This document shows, in pieces, positions 11,483 to 24,500 of a stretch of DNA of 41,128 nucleotides; within the stretch, counting starts at the first letter, position 1; each line of letters begins with the position of its first letter. Origin of the DNA: Condylostoma magnum (Eukaryota; Ciliophora; Heterotrichea; Heterotrichida; Condylostomatidae); assembly GCA_920105805.1 (NCBI GenBank), contig CAKKTI010000138.1, positions 2,531 through 43,658 on the forward strand, written 5' to 3'. Under the pieces are notes generated by a model. The model saw only the letters and a list, made by a program, of their open reading frames with translations, was not told where the DNA came from and ran no database searches. A program made the position numbers and the translations under genes.

Positions 11483-13189
11483 ATGGATTAATTATATAGC
11501 AACTACTCAAACAACCTCGATATAAGTGAAATAGTAAAACCAGGATTTAAAGACACAATTCCTCCGACTGATAGATTGCCACTCTCGTATGATACCAAAG
11601 AGCTCTATATGTCCGATTAAAAAATAGGGTTAGTAAAAGAATATCCGTTTGAAGTGTATTGTGAATAAAACATAAAGCAATAAACTTCCTGGGGGCTTAA
11701 AGTTCCTTTAATAGAGATAATATCATATAGTGGATAAGGAATTACAGCAGCTCTAACAAAAATTGATAAAAAATACAATAAAAAGGCTATTAAATACTTT
11801 TCATGTAACTTTTATGCAGGAATATAACAATTCATAGAGGAAACTAAGTAAACCAAGCCAAGAATTGCAAGAAAAATTTGTAAAAGAGGAATCAAAGCTT
11901 AAAAGGCATTAAGAGATGAGATTTATTGTTAACTTATTAAGCAGACAAATAACAATTAAAACCCTTAAAGTGAAATCAAGGCATGAGGACTACTTAGTAT
12001 ATGTGCAGGTGTATTTTCTCCATCTGCTAATCTTATAAAATCAGTTCTAAGCCATTGTGTAGTAACCTATGAGAATGAATCTTAATTACTTGCACAAAAG
12101 GCTTGTTTTAGTGCAAATAGACTATAAAAGATTTTTAAATGCAAGAACAGAATTTATCCACCTACCCGTAAAGAAATTTTATATACAGAAAGCATGAAAC
12201 CTTTCCCTATAAAAGTATTCTTGCTAAATGGATCTTATATTCGGGCTTTGGTTGAGTCAACCAGTCTTGCTATAGATATTTTATAGTAAGTTTTATGGAG
12301 ATTACAAGTGCCAGAGAACAAATAGAGCTGTTTCGCTCTTTACTGAGTTACCTGAACGGATTAGTATAAAGAAAGATTTATTTATGAGGAGGAAATGATA
12401 ATGGATCTAATATCTAATTTTTGGGATTAGTATAAATAAAATGATATAAGAATTATACTAAAGGTAAGATATTGGCATTTCTTGAGGTTAGTTGACTAAA
12501 GTACTATATGATTGCTATTCATTTAAGGATTTTTCGATTTTATAACTTAAAAGCTAATTTATTCGCAGTAGGATGGATTACAAATGGCAGCTTTTAAATT
12601 ATAAAATGATAATCAAGGAGCACAAGTACCTCCAATTCACAACTAAGTATAAAAATTTTTACCGGAAAATATTTTAGAGTAATCAAATGCTAAATAATTA
12701 GCAGAAAGATTGTAAAAATAGTACAATACATTAAGAGGATATAATTGCATGATGTCTTAGTACTAGTTCTTAGAAATATTATAAGCAAATCCTGTTGCAG
12801 GCTCACATTACTTTCCATGTGAGTTTTTATCATCTAGACCTTTTACCAAAATACCTAAAAGAGTAATCATAGCTATAAATTCCTTTGGAGTTTATATTGT
12901 TTCTTTTGATTATAAATCTATCCACTAGTAGTACTCTTATGAATAAATTAATTCCTGAGGAATTTCATCAAGTATATTTGCCTTATATATAAATATATTT
13001 GGATATAAATTAGAATTGTTATTCTCAACAAAAATAGGAAGGGCTATCTAGTGATTATTAGAAGGTTATACGGAAAATACTTAGTATCCGAGTAATAAAT
13101 TTGCGTTAAGAAAGTTAGGAGTAATGCAGATATTAAGAGTTAAACTTGGAAAATTTAATAGTAAAATTATAGGTCGTGAGTTAGTATAA
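11483..13189 (+). CDS. Motorless MyTH4-FERM protein
   Basis: 568 residues, complete without any myosin head. The MyTH4 domain (about residues 60-210) shows KICKRGIKAQKALRDEIYCQ, LIKQTNNNQNP and WGLLSICAGVFSPSANL, the signature of myosin VII/X/XV tails and plant KCBP. A FERM domain follows (about residues 235-560). F1 begins at FPIKVFLLNGSYIRALVEST. F2 contains WLLFIQGFFDFITQKLIY, DGLQMAAFKLQ and a helical stretch. F3 contains VIIAINSFGVYIVS and ends in AIQQLLEGYTENT. Two TGA encode Trp within FALYWVTWTDQY. Start ATG 11483; stop TAA 13187-13189 after 32 clean codons. MyTH4-FERM units bind microtubules and membrane-receptor tails, so this could be a cortex or cilium adaptor. No motor domain is encoded next to it. 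Confidence 0.9.
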
Positions 13190-13244
13190 TTAGATGGATT
13201 ATTTTGTTATTGTTGTATATTGTAATTTATTTAAAAATCTAAGG

Positions 13245-13838
13245 ATGTATTAATAAACTATTTGACGTGTGATTAACTTCTTAATCAATAGATCTAGCTA
13301 CATTCTATTCCAAGAAAGTATAATAACCTCATAGACAGTTAAGCTTAGCAATATAAACAAAGATAGTTCTTATTCTATATAATAAAATGCTGATTATAGG
13401 GAAATAAATTCACCCTTTAAATCCTCTAAAAATATTAATATCTCAACTTTGCCACAATAAATGCTAGAAACTATATTAAAAGTCTAATATCTAAAACACT
13501 TACTAACACTTATCTTTTAAAACATTCAATTAAAGGGAATAGCTTTATAAGATAATAGATAGCTCATACTTAATCAGAATAAAGACAGAATTAGTATCAA
13601 ATATAATCATAAGGAGTTATAATTTTCTTAGAGCACTGAAAAGTTTAAGATAAGTATGCAAAATTAGCCAACATCATTTTCAGAGAAAGATGTGAGAGCT
13701 GTTTTTGCTTTAATTATAAAAAATTACAAAGGAAATAAGGAATATCTTTTTTCTAACATCAATAAATCTAATTAGGGAATTAGTATAAAAGGATTTTATG
13801 AGGAAACAATCTATTATAATAAAATTCCTAGTAGTTAA
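13245..13838 (+). CDS. Unknown protein between MyTH4-FERM and receptor genes
   Basis: 197 residues in a frame shifted +1 relative to the MyTH4-FERM gene; not recognised. The opening MYQQTIWRVINFLINRSS uses TGA as Trp. A polar stretch follows, then QLKGIALQDNRQLILNQ and KDVRAVFALIIKNYKGNKEY, which look like structured regions. No signal peptide or membrane segment is obvious. Start ATG 13245; stop TAA 13836-13838 after 19 clean codons, with further in-frame TAA at two-codon intervals. An earlier idea, that this is a second exon of the MyTH4-FERM gene, failed because no 15-17-nt GT-AG interval restores that frame. Confidence 0.6.
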
Positions 13839-13949
13839 GCATAAAAGTAATATAATTTTACTGGCGCATTTAATTAATGTCAATTTATTATTTTAAACCT
13901 ATATTCATTTCTAGAAATAGTGCTTTCCATAATGTTAAATAAATAAAAA

Positions 13950-16900
13950 ATGAATTTGATGTACATTTTACTAGCTACAATTACTGTTGCATAGATACAA
14001 ATTGTGGTGATACTGAAAAATAATATACATTTATAGGATTTTGAAAGTATATAGTAAAAACACAGTCTATAAATAGTATTTGAAGATGAAACATTGAATT
14101 AATCGCTAGATAAATTTGTTCTAATAAATTATTCAACCAAGCTGCTAATAATTCACCAGATTTTATAATTAGGAGTGTATAAGCAACTGATTCACTTCCA
14201 TACAGTACTAGATTATAAGTCCTTTGGAAATAACTCCTTTTATCTACCTGAAAATCCGGAGCTTAAATGCTTAGCAGCCCATGACTTCATATAAAAACTT
14301 GAGATAAGGGATACTTGGCTTATTAAGGATATTAGCTCTCCTATGGATCTAACTAAATGCATTGAAGATAATATTAGTTAAAAAGTAATTATCCCATCTT
14401 CCACTTCTTAAGAACAGCTCTAAAATATAATCATAAAAATGATAAAGCCAAGTGGAAACTATAAAATACTACTTGTTGGCTAAAAACAGGTTTATTTGAA
14501 TTTTTAACGAGCATTATAAGAAGCAAAATTAGATAAACAAGGTACAATACTGGTTCTATGGGGAGATATTTGTGAAAATTTAATATTAACTGGTATTTTG
14601 TGTATTTAAGATTCTGATAATAATCTAGTAGAAAAAGCAATTAGAATAGTAGAATAATTCGATAGCTTTGAAAGTCTTCAATAGAATTTGAATTAGGAAG
14701 TCATTAATAGTTATTTCACCCTAGTCAATAGAAAAGAAGAAGGTTTTCTAGTGAAAGAAGTTCATGAAATAATTCTAAGTGATTTGGTGTTTATTGGAAA
14801 TACTAGCACAATAGATAATAATTTCATGCCTTCTATTCCAATAAGTATCTAAAGTGGCAATTTTAATTTTAATGGTTATAAGGATTTAAGAAATGAATAT
14901 TCCTTTATGGGTGCACATTTTGCAATTTAAGAAGTCAATCAATCTGATTCATTATTAACCAACTTTCAAATAACATAGTTTGATTATAGTTGTGGTGTTT
15001 CTGAGTTTGTATACGAATAGGCTCTAAAATGCTATTAATAAATTAAAGATAACTTAGGAGTTGTAAATATGACATCTACATGATCTGAAGTAGCAATAGG
15101 AGACTATGGGATTTTCTAAGATTTAGGTATTGACATACCGATAATTGGAACAGTCAACGCTTCTCCTCTTTTAACCGACAGTGACACCTTTCCACTATAT
15201 TCCAGAGTACTTGAAAACAGTTTTGATATAGACACTTAAGGCGCAAAGCTGATTAGACTAATCAAATGATTCGAAGCCTGTATTATTTTCTAAGAATCTT
15301 AATAAATTTATTCTGATGCTATGGATTCATTTTTATCTGCATAAGGTGTAAAAATCATGAATCTGAAAGAGAATCAAAAAATTATCTTATAAGATGGCTA
15401 TGAGGAATTTGCTAAATCAAATCAAGAACTTATTCAAAATATAATCAATACTTAAGTGAGACCACTAGTTATGTATACAGATGAACCTTACACAGTATAT
15501 GCATTAGATTTATTATACGAATTAGGCCTAAGATAAGGTGATCTGGTTATTTTCAAGCCAAGTGGTATGGATTTAACGTAAATTTAACCTGATTTATATC
15601 CTGAGAGATTTTCAATGGCCAAAGGAGCTATATCATTATCGCCTGTTACATTCTATTAGGAAAAAGGTTAATAATTATTCATGAAATTATACTAAATGGA
15701 AGCACCAATTGACCCCTTCATCTGCTTTACATATGATGCTGCACTTTTAATTGCCGAAACACTCGATTGGGCTATTAGAATGGGCCAGGATTATGAAAAT
15801 GCTAAAACATTTATACACGGAACTAAATTAGTAAAGTTCTAGGGCTGTACTGGCACTGTAATAATAAGTAAGTATAGCAATGATAGAAGTGGTAATTATT
15901 ATTATGTGTATAATATTTAAGAAGAGGATTAAAATGCCACAATATCAACTGGCTGAATTTTTAGTCCATTTTCATCAATATTGTTTGATAAAACTACTGA
16001 AATTATTTGGCCGGATGGCACTACAACCATTCCCAATTATAGTAGAAGAATTCTAACAAATTGCCCTTAAAATCCTAAATAAATCGGAGAAAGTGATATA
16101 GGAAAAACTATATATGCTTTTATTGTTATTCTATTTACAGTATTATGAATATTTACTCATATTGTTTTACTTATTAGATGAAGAAATATGAGGGTGAACT
16201 AAATTTACCAGTATAAAAATATATCATCCCAGGATTTAATAGTAATGGCTATGTTTCCTCTTGATGCCTTATAAATTATAGCTTTGTGTGATTAAAACTT
16301 ATTTTATCCTGTATAACTATGGGCTATTATCAAAGCTAGTTTATTTGAAATCGATTATCTGTTCTAGCATATAAATGGAAACTTTAATACTATGGCCGTA
16401 ATATTCCTTTCACTGCTAATTTTATGGAATATCTGCCATGCTTTAAGCTTCAAAAGACAATATAGCTCATAAAACTTCATTTATATATTTTAAAGATTAT
16501 CAGAATCATTTGTTCCTATAGTATCCCGAATATTATCAGTACCGATATTCTGAAATGTCTTTAAGTATTTTTAATGCACTAAATCTACTGGAGATAAACT
16601 AGAAGATTCCTATAATGATTTTGATTGCTTTTTAAATTGTTGAAGAGATAACCATCTTGAAATTAGTATATTTCTACTTATTTTATTGTTTGTTTATTCG
16701 ATACAGGCAACTTATAGTTATAGCTTGTGGTAATAATAATAGGATCATATTTTACATGTGTTTATAACTCCTAAATATTTATGCATTGACTAAATCAGTA
16801 ATGTATTATGCATTCTTACAGTAATTTTATTAGAAAAGGAATTATAATTGATTTCAATATCGATTATTTTAGTATGCAAGATAATAATCTGAAAGTTTGC

Positions 16901-17204
16901 TTATTCAATAAACTATCCATTACTGAATTTGATTAGAATCTAATTTGCAGTGATAGCAATACTAAATTATTTATGCATTCTTTTAAGCTACTATGTTTAT
17001 AGCTGAATAACCGGAATTATATTCTATATTTTATTGATTTGTACTGTATTAGTATGTCTATATATAAAAGTAAGATATTAAATTCAAATTTATCTAAAAG
17101 TAGGAAGCAAAAACAATATTTATCAATTATTCAGATTCTTACTAGTAGGTGAGGAATTTCCGTAATATAATCAAACGAGACAAGAAAGTGGTGCCCTTCA
17201 GTAG
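13950..17204 (+). CDS. Receptor with ANF/PBP1-type ligand-binding ectodomain and about ten TM helices
   Basis: About 1,084 residues. Residues 1-20 (MNLMYILLATITVA...) form a signal peptide. Residues about 25-700 form a bilobed periplasmic-binding-protein type 1 ectodomain: GYKDLRNEYSFMGAHFAIQEVN, GVVNMTSTWSEVAIGDYGIF, then DPFICFTYDAALLIAETLDWA with FQGCTGTVIIS, as in natriuretic-peptide, GABA-B and glutamate receptors. The first membrane helix (IYAFIVILFTVLWIFTHIVL) starts near residue 718, and about nine more hydrophobic segments follow, more than the seven of class C GPCRs. No cyclase or kinase domain is seen. Several TGA are Trp. The end is uncertain: TAG 17202-17204 follows a stretch using CAA/CAG only, while the frame also meets TAA-TAG-TGA in a row at 17247-17255. 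Confidence 0.82.
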
Positions 17205-17476
17205 TTTTTAACTTTTATTATGTATTAAATATACCAATGTTTTATATAATAGTGAATAAACTATCAATTGTATGCACTTTATTAGCCAGTCATTATATAT
17301 AATTTATTTAAACATTTATGTATTAAGAATGTTTACCTGATAATTAATTCTCTAATCTTATTATATAAACGGTAAATACATTCCCAATGCCTAAACTACA
17401 AGATTAATATAAACTTCCTATAATAAACATGATTACTGTAAGTCCCAATATTTCCCCCTAAATGTTATCTATCTAA

Positions 17477-18211
17477 TCACTGATTTCTAATTTCGACCTC
17501 TTTTCCAGACTCCGGGTCAACCATTTTAGACTCTCTGAGGTTAACATTGTACTTAACTCCATACAGTTCGATGTCAAATTCAAACACATTCTATTCTCTC
17601 TAGTCCTACATCTCTCGAGCAATTACATTAGGAAACTGTTTCCATATGCTTCCATCTAAATACGTCCATCCTACATTGGTTCTCATTTATCTGTTTTAAT
17701 ACTACCTTCCTTGCTATCTTCTCTGCATATTATTATTGCCTCTTTGTCTAAAATTCCTTCGTTGCCAGGAAGGTGGAGGATCTCTTGTAATAAGTCTGGC
17801 ATATGGAGTATTTCCTTTATAATTAACTTAGATCATATTGACAAGATCAATAGTCAGATCTTTTCCGTTTACTTGGATGTCAATAATATCTTCATTATTC
17901 TAAAAGGCCTATTCAATAAGAGCGTTGCTTTATGCATCGTACGGTATGAAGCCCATTTTGTTAAACCAAAACCAGGCAAAATTTGTAACAGGAGCAATGT
18001 AGTACTTTACGAGTTCTATCAAATGTTTTTTTGCGAATTGATGATTGATAATTGGTTGTCCATTTCTATATATAATGAATCTTCCTTCGTCGTATATAAT
18101 TTTTACTAGGTATGTGTTGACAATTCCATCTATAATTCCATTATTAATAAGATCATTAGCCTTCTCGTCGGAACAATACACGTAATATACTCGTTCGTTC
18201 TACTGCTCCAT
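17477..18211 (-). CDS. Tandem WWE-domain protein
   Basis: 244 residues with two WWE-like domains, which in other proteins bind poly(ADP-ribose) or mediate contacts in ubiquitin/PARP systems. First domain about residues 60-140: FAWFWFNKMGFIPYDA, ALIEQAFQNNEDIIDIQV and TPYARLITRDPPP. An Arg/Gln/Asn-rich linker of about 30 residues (NNNMQRRQQGRQYQNRQM) follows. The second domain starts at VGWTYLDGSIWKQFPN and continues with FEFDIELYGVKYNVNLRESK and DPESGKEVEI. No RING, HECT or PARP catalytic domain is present, so it is probably an adaptor or ADP-ribose reader. The N-terminal 55 residues (VYYVYCSDEKANDLINNG...) are of unknown type. Start ATG 18211-18209; stop TGA 17479-17477 after about 40 clean codons, with TAA 9 bp beyond. 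Confidence 0.85.
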
Positions 18212-18349
18212 TTATATTAAACGAGTTATATATTATTAAAGGGAAAAAATGACTATGGTTAATTACTCCCTCTGGTCAAACTACAGTATATGAATTATAT
18301 GTATCCTTAATCAACATATATAAAAGCATTTCTATTAATAAACATTTTA

Positions 18350-19180
18350 CTACTCAAGCCCAAATATCACTGACTTCTTATCTTCAGGAATTCCGTTAGG
18401 ATAAAAACCGTCCCTTATTTAAAAAAACACTTCTGAAGTAACTAAGCTATCACTTCCCGCTTGGTGCACTTATCCAATTCTTTATACTCCATATTCCTTA
18501 GCTAGTTTATTTAATCCTCCTCTTAAATAATCATAATTTGCTATCAATAATTTCACATCATAAAAGTTAGGAGTAAATAGAGATAATAACTTATAAAATC
18601 CTTCTTTATTCTGCGGAAGAGCCTGCAGTTGCAACGATCTTAGCATATACGCAAAATCATATCCACCGTGGAACGTTATCCAGGTAACATCTTCATTCAG
18701 AACTAATCCAGATATGATAAAATACTCAGCAAATACTTAAGGGTCAATTCCATCTTTCTAATGAGCAGCAAAATCTATTCCTGATTCTTTTAGCAAATCT
18801 ATCGAATTCTCAGCGTATATATCAGTCTTCAGGTTAAATTGCAAGTTAAACTACCATGAGCATGTTTCTGGGGGGAAATTGCCCTTATCATCCGACAGAG
18901 TAATACCGATTTGTATCAATTTAAGAGTATTGACATTAGCTCTTATGTTTTAGTACTCTAGGTCGTACTCATCTGCATTGCAAGCCTTTAAAACAATCCC
19001 AGGGAATTCAGTGTCCATGGCAATATGTGAGTATTCATCTACCAAAAGGGATATTTTTCGTATTTCATCAATGAAGTTATGGTTTCACACATTTTTTATT
19101 ACGCCGCCTTAGAAACTCGGGGTGAATATGTCGTGGATTATCGGTATAAACTCAGGCACTATAGGGTTTAGCTCTTCCAT
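18350..19180 (-). CDS. CAF1/POP2 (CNOT7/8) poly(A) deadenylase
   Basis: 276 residues, close to the usual 285. DEDD-family 3'-5' exoribonuclease subunit of the CCR4-NOT complex, which shortens mRNA poly(A) tails in cytoplasm. Catalytic acids are in place: AMDTEFPG (D and E), [16 protein letters not shown] (D) and [15 protein letters not shown] (D, with the preceding H). Other landmarks are [15 protein letters not shown], a CSWQFNLQFNL strand (family WQFNF) and FYDVKLL. TGA is Trp in NVWNHNF, the family VWxxNL(E) motif. Start ATG 19180-19178. It ends GLEQ-free at TAG 18352-18350, immediately followed by TAA, after 24 clean codons. The upstream CDKL kinase gene ends only some 50 bp before its ATG. 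Confidence 0.96.
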
Positions 19181-19231
19181 TTTTATTTAATTCAAACTAT
19201 TTTACCCTTTAATATAATGATTTTCGCTAAC

Positions 19232-20650
<1,419 letters not shown>

Positions 20651-20876
20651 ATTTTTTACCATATGTAGATATACTAAAGAAGTACATATTGTTTTGAGTT
20701 TTATGAGAACAAATTTAAAGGATTTTATATAAAGACATGAATCAATTACAAAAAATGTACCAACTTTAGCATTAAAACTGTGTATATGAGTTAAAATATG
20801 TATTTAAGTATATAGCGAGCTTAAAAGAAGCTTATAATTAAAATTACTTAAAACAAGGTTAGAAATAATCTGTTTA
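20651..20876. other. Spacer between CDKL kinase start and TOM7 stop
   Basis: 226 AT-rich bases. A plus-strand frame opens at ATG 20702 and could encode about 65 residues, but it runs into the TOM7 gene on the other strand and shows no recognisable motif. The region most likely holds TOM7 3' UTR and the kinase promoter. Confidence 0.4.
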
Positions 20877-21050
20877 CTACTCAAAAAAGACTCCTAATAA
20901 TGATTTTATATCGGGTTTGGGATCAGTTGTAAATCCTAAGTAAAGAAGAGTTGGGATGAAACCATAATAAAGCACTGATTTTAGCTTCTAGTTTCCTTTT
21001 TCTAATAAATTCAAAGTATTATTCTTTAGTGCTCTGACGCTTCTTCCCAT
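20877..21050 (-). CDS. TOM7, small subunit of the mitochondrial import pore
   Basis: 57 residues, the usual TOM7 size (about 55). Tail-anchored outer-membrane subunit that modulates assembly of the TOM translocase. A short basic helix (MGRSVRALKNNTLNLLEKGNQK) precedes the single membrane segment SVLYYGFIPTLLYLGFTTDP. The central G-F-I-P-x-x-x-Y-L-G-F string matches the family WGFIPxVIYLGF, and DPKPDIKSLLGVF matches the DPGMPEPTVLSLL tail. Two in-frame TAA/TAG-type codons are handled as Gln or stop: TAG inside (GN-Q-K) and TAG 20879-20877 as the end, directly followed by TAA. Start ATG 21050-21048 is 27 bp from the opposite-strand gene at 21078. Confidence 0.87.
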
Positions 21051-21077
21051 TTATAAATATATATTTTAAGTTTAATT

Positions 21078-21512
21078 ATGTACTTTGGTTTCCCCAATCC
21101 TCCTTGCACAACAGCTTTGAGTTGTATTTAAACACTTCTAGCAATATTCATTAAAGATCGTAAGGCCAAAATGCTCTCAATGAATTATATAAATTAGGCA
21201 TATTAGTTATTTGTAACTAAATTCACAGTTGTAATTTTGTATTACAATAAGCATTTCTTTAACGAACAAATCTTTCAGTCCTCATTAATATATGAAGCTA
21301 GATAATACTTAATCATTAAATTTAAGAATTGGTATATAATACCCATAAGCAATATTGTACTACAGACTCATATTCTAAATAAACCCTATACATCTTAACT
21401 TCTATATGCCTCCTTATTATACAAAAAATACATTTCAACTAAAGTATTATCTTTCCCCCAAAACTTAGACCTAAATCATGATTATTCTTCTATTAAAGAG
21501 CACCTACAATAA
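21078..21512 (+). CDS. Unknown 144-residue protein
   Basis: Not recognised. Opens MYFGFPNPPCTTALSCIQTLLAIFIKDRKAK, a hydrophobic N-terminal third followed by a basic patch, then alternating aliphatic/aromatic and lysine-rich stretches (FVTKFTVVILYYNKHFF, YLIIKFKNWYIIPI). It could be membrane associated, with one or two weak hydrophobic segments. Start ATG 21078. The stop is taken as TAA 21510-21512 because the preceding 36 codons contain no stop triplets and use CAA for Gln; TAA-TAA follows at 21522-21527. CFAP57 ends 39 bp beyond on the other strand. Confidence 0.6.
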
Positions 21513-21550
21513 GCAATCTACTAATAAGTATAAATCCTGCCTTTATATTA

Positions 21551-24500
21551 CTAATCTATATTATTGCTTGATTCTGATAATAACTCTCGTAGACGACTTA
21601 CTTCTTCTCTTAATCTAAAATGCTCTTCAGTTTTATAGTTAAGCTCTTCTGTTAATTAATTTATCCTTTATTTCTCATGTAGAAGATTTATCTTGCTTTA
21701 CCGTGCTGATCCTTTGTATAACCGTTTTTTGGTGAGAGAAGATTAGAGATTTTTGGTAGATTCTGAGCGAAGAGTGCGCACACTTCCTGGTTCAATATCA
21801 GGAAGGGAAGTTGTACTTTAGAGATGCAGAGGACGTACCCGTTGAGTTTTGGTCTTTTTTACTGATTTTAAAACATTTTTTAGCTGTTTTATTTTGTTGT
21901 ACTTGTCTTTTACCTTAGAGTCATTTTCTCGACGGAATTTTCGTAGTTAGGCTAATTCTTATATCAAAGTAGAGTTTTCTACCATTCTTTGCTTTACGTC
22001 TTAAATCACTAACATGTTCTAGGATTTATGAGTTTGTTTTATATCGTCTGTTGAAAAAACCATGTAATTTACTTATATTTTCATCTCGTCAATACATTCT
22101 GGGTCTTTTACTACTATTTAACTCATTTGATCTTTAACATACTTAGTGAAAAGCCGTTTCATTTAGAAAATAAGCTGTTGTCGACTTATATGCTGAACTC
22201 CGTTGTCTATGTCTCTAAGCATTTCTTCCAATTTTTAGGACTTATCTGACTTTCAGTTGTTTCTAGTTTTTATTTTTTATTGTAGATCCTTTATACCGTG
22301 GTTTACTTCAGTATATTGTTTTCGTAGCTCAGTTTTACGAAGCCGCTCTGTATCACAGTTTTTATGCAATTGTTTAACACTTTGCTTTAATTTCATTATT
22401 TATTTATCTTTAGGACGAAGCTCATTCACCATTTCATCTTTCAATGAATTTAAAACGTCTTTCTTCTTATTTAAATCTTTTATTAATGATTTAAACTCTC
22501 TTATATCCTATTCTTTCCTTATTAGATGCTCTTCTTTCTCTTTCTTTTAAGCGTTTAACTATGCAATTCTTTTTATCAATGTTTCAATCTTTTACTGTTA
22601 TTTTTGCAGTTTTGTATTAGATTTTAGAGTTTTTGTGGCTATTTAATCTCTTTACTCTACTTATACCCTCTACTCACTTTCAATGTTTTCTATTTCCCTG
22701 CGTAACTTATTATTGGTTGATTGATTATCTTCTATGTCTCCTTCATACCTTGATCTAATTTTCAGTATTTCTGCCTCATGTTCGTCTTCCTGTTAAGCTA
22801 ATCTTTCCTCATATACCTGTTTTAAATCTTCCGCATCCTTTCTAGTTATTTCATACTACTCTTGCATTCTTTTAAGACTTTCTTTAAAGGCAGCTGCGAG
22901 ATTTTCAATTGCTTCCTCATTTTACATTTATAAAGCACTTATTTATTGCTCATATTAGTGAAGGCTTTTTATTTTTTGCTGCTCTAGTTTTCTATACTCT
23001 CTGTCCTCTATAGACAGCTTCTTTTCGTATAAGTTCTCTGTATGATCATATGCCTGCTTTAGTGATTACTTAAGCTTATTTATTTCCATACTATGATTAG
23101 CCTCTAATTTCTTAATTTCTTATACTAAAGTTTCACATTCCCTTAAAAAATCAGCAATATTAGTTTTCTCCTGCTATGTAATTTCTTTTACTTGTTTATT
23201 ATGCTCATTTTCTCTTATGGTGTTATTATCTCTCATTTTCTGCCTTATATGCAATGATTGTTTTCTAATCTAAGCTTTGAATTATCTCAACTGATCTAAA
23301 TATTACTTTGTGACTAGCACAATATCTGACAGCTAATCATCAATGATCCTTATATACATTTTCTCAGGATCAGTTGGTTCAATGCTTAACTATTCTAGCT
23401 GCGGTAGCATGTCAGTAGGCTCAATAACATGATAAATATAAATAATACCATCTTACCCTCCAGAAAACACAAATCTCCCATCATGCGATGCCCTTAAATG
23501 AGTAACTGCTCCTTTATGTGCCACAAGCTCTTCAATGAATTACCCAGATGGCCTATCTCCAAAAATCTGTATATTCCCTGCATCGCATCCTGTAATAAAG
23601 CAGTTAAAATTATTAAAAGACTAAAAATGAAGGCATTTTACTACTCTTGGCCTGGTTCCAAGACTGTGAGAATTCCATTCTCCATCTTATGTTTTTTCCT
23701 TTATACATGGATAATGCTTTTGCTCAACACCGAGAATCACTGGAGTTTCGTTATCAATATAAGTAGCACCTGTATAATCAGCTGCTCTTACTGATTCAGG
23801 CTCCTTGGACTCCGTCTGAATGCAGTACTCAAAAACTCCTCCATCTACTCCTACGGAGATCAAAGAGTTATCATTAGGACTTCAAGCAATGTCTTATATT
23901 TGTGCTGAGTGACACTTAAACTGCATTGCAAATTGAAACGTATAACTGGTGAAAATCAGCAAAGATTTATATGAAACTACTGCTAGGAAGCTACCTCCAT
24001 GGCTAAATTTCATAACACTTGCATTTTTTACATTGAGTTCTCTGAATTACCTGAAATCGTTGTATAAGATGTGATAGAAGATTACTTTATCATCTAATCC
24101 AATGGCAGCTATATACCCTGATGGATGAAATGCAATGGATAGGAGTTATCTCTTCAAGTTTTCCGATATATCGATTTTATCCTTATCGAAAGTTAACCGC
24201 TTAGTAACTTCACATGTAAATGTATTGTAATTCCATACTTTTATTGTAGCATCTGCCTTAGAGCAAGTTATAAGCAATGGTCTTTACAAAGCTACGTCCA
24301 TTCCGTCAATCGCTCCTAGATGAAACCCTCCGCCTAGAATATTAGTCTTGATGTCATTTAGATTTTGTATGTTAGAATACCCTATGTCATTATTATTCAG
24401 AGCAAATGCTAGCAAATCTTCATTATTTGAAACGGAAATTCCCTGTATAATTGCAGTGCTTCCAGTACTTCATTTAGTAATAAATTCAAATTAGCTTTAT

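Noticed and set aside
13190-13340. Joining the MyTH4-FERM gene to the next unknown gene through a tiny intron
   Set aside because: No GT-AG interval of 15-17 nt brings the two frames together; the clean run before TAA 13187 fits a real stop.
20702-20900. Plus-strand small ORF beginning MRTNLKDFIQRHES
   Set aside because: It runs into TOM7 on the opposite strand, has no motif and is dense in stop triplets; kept only as a note in the spacer entry.
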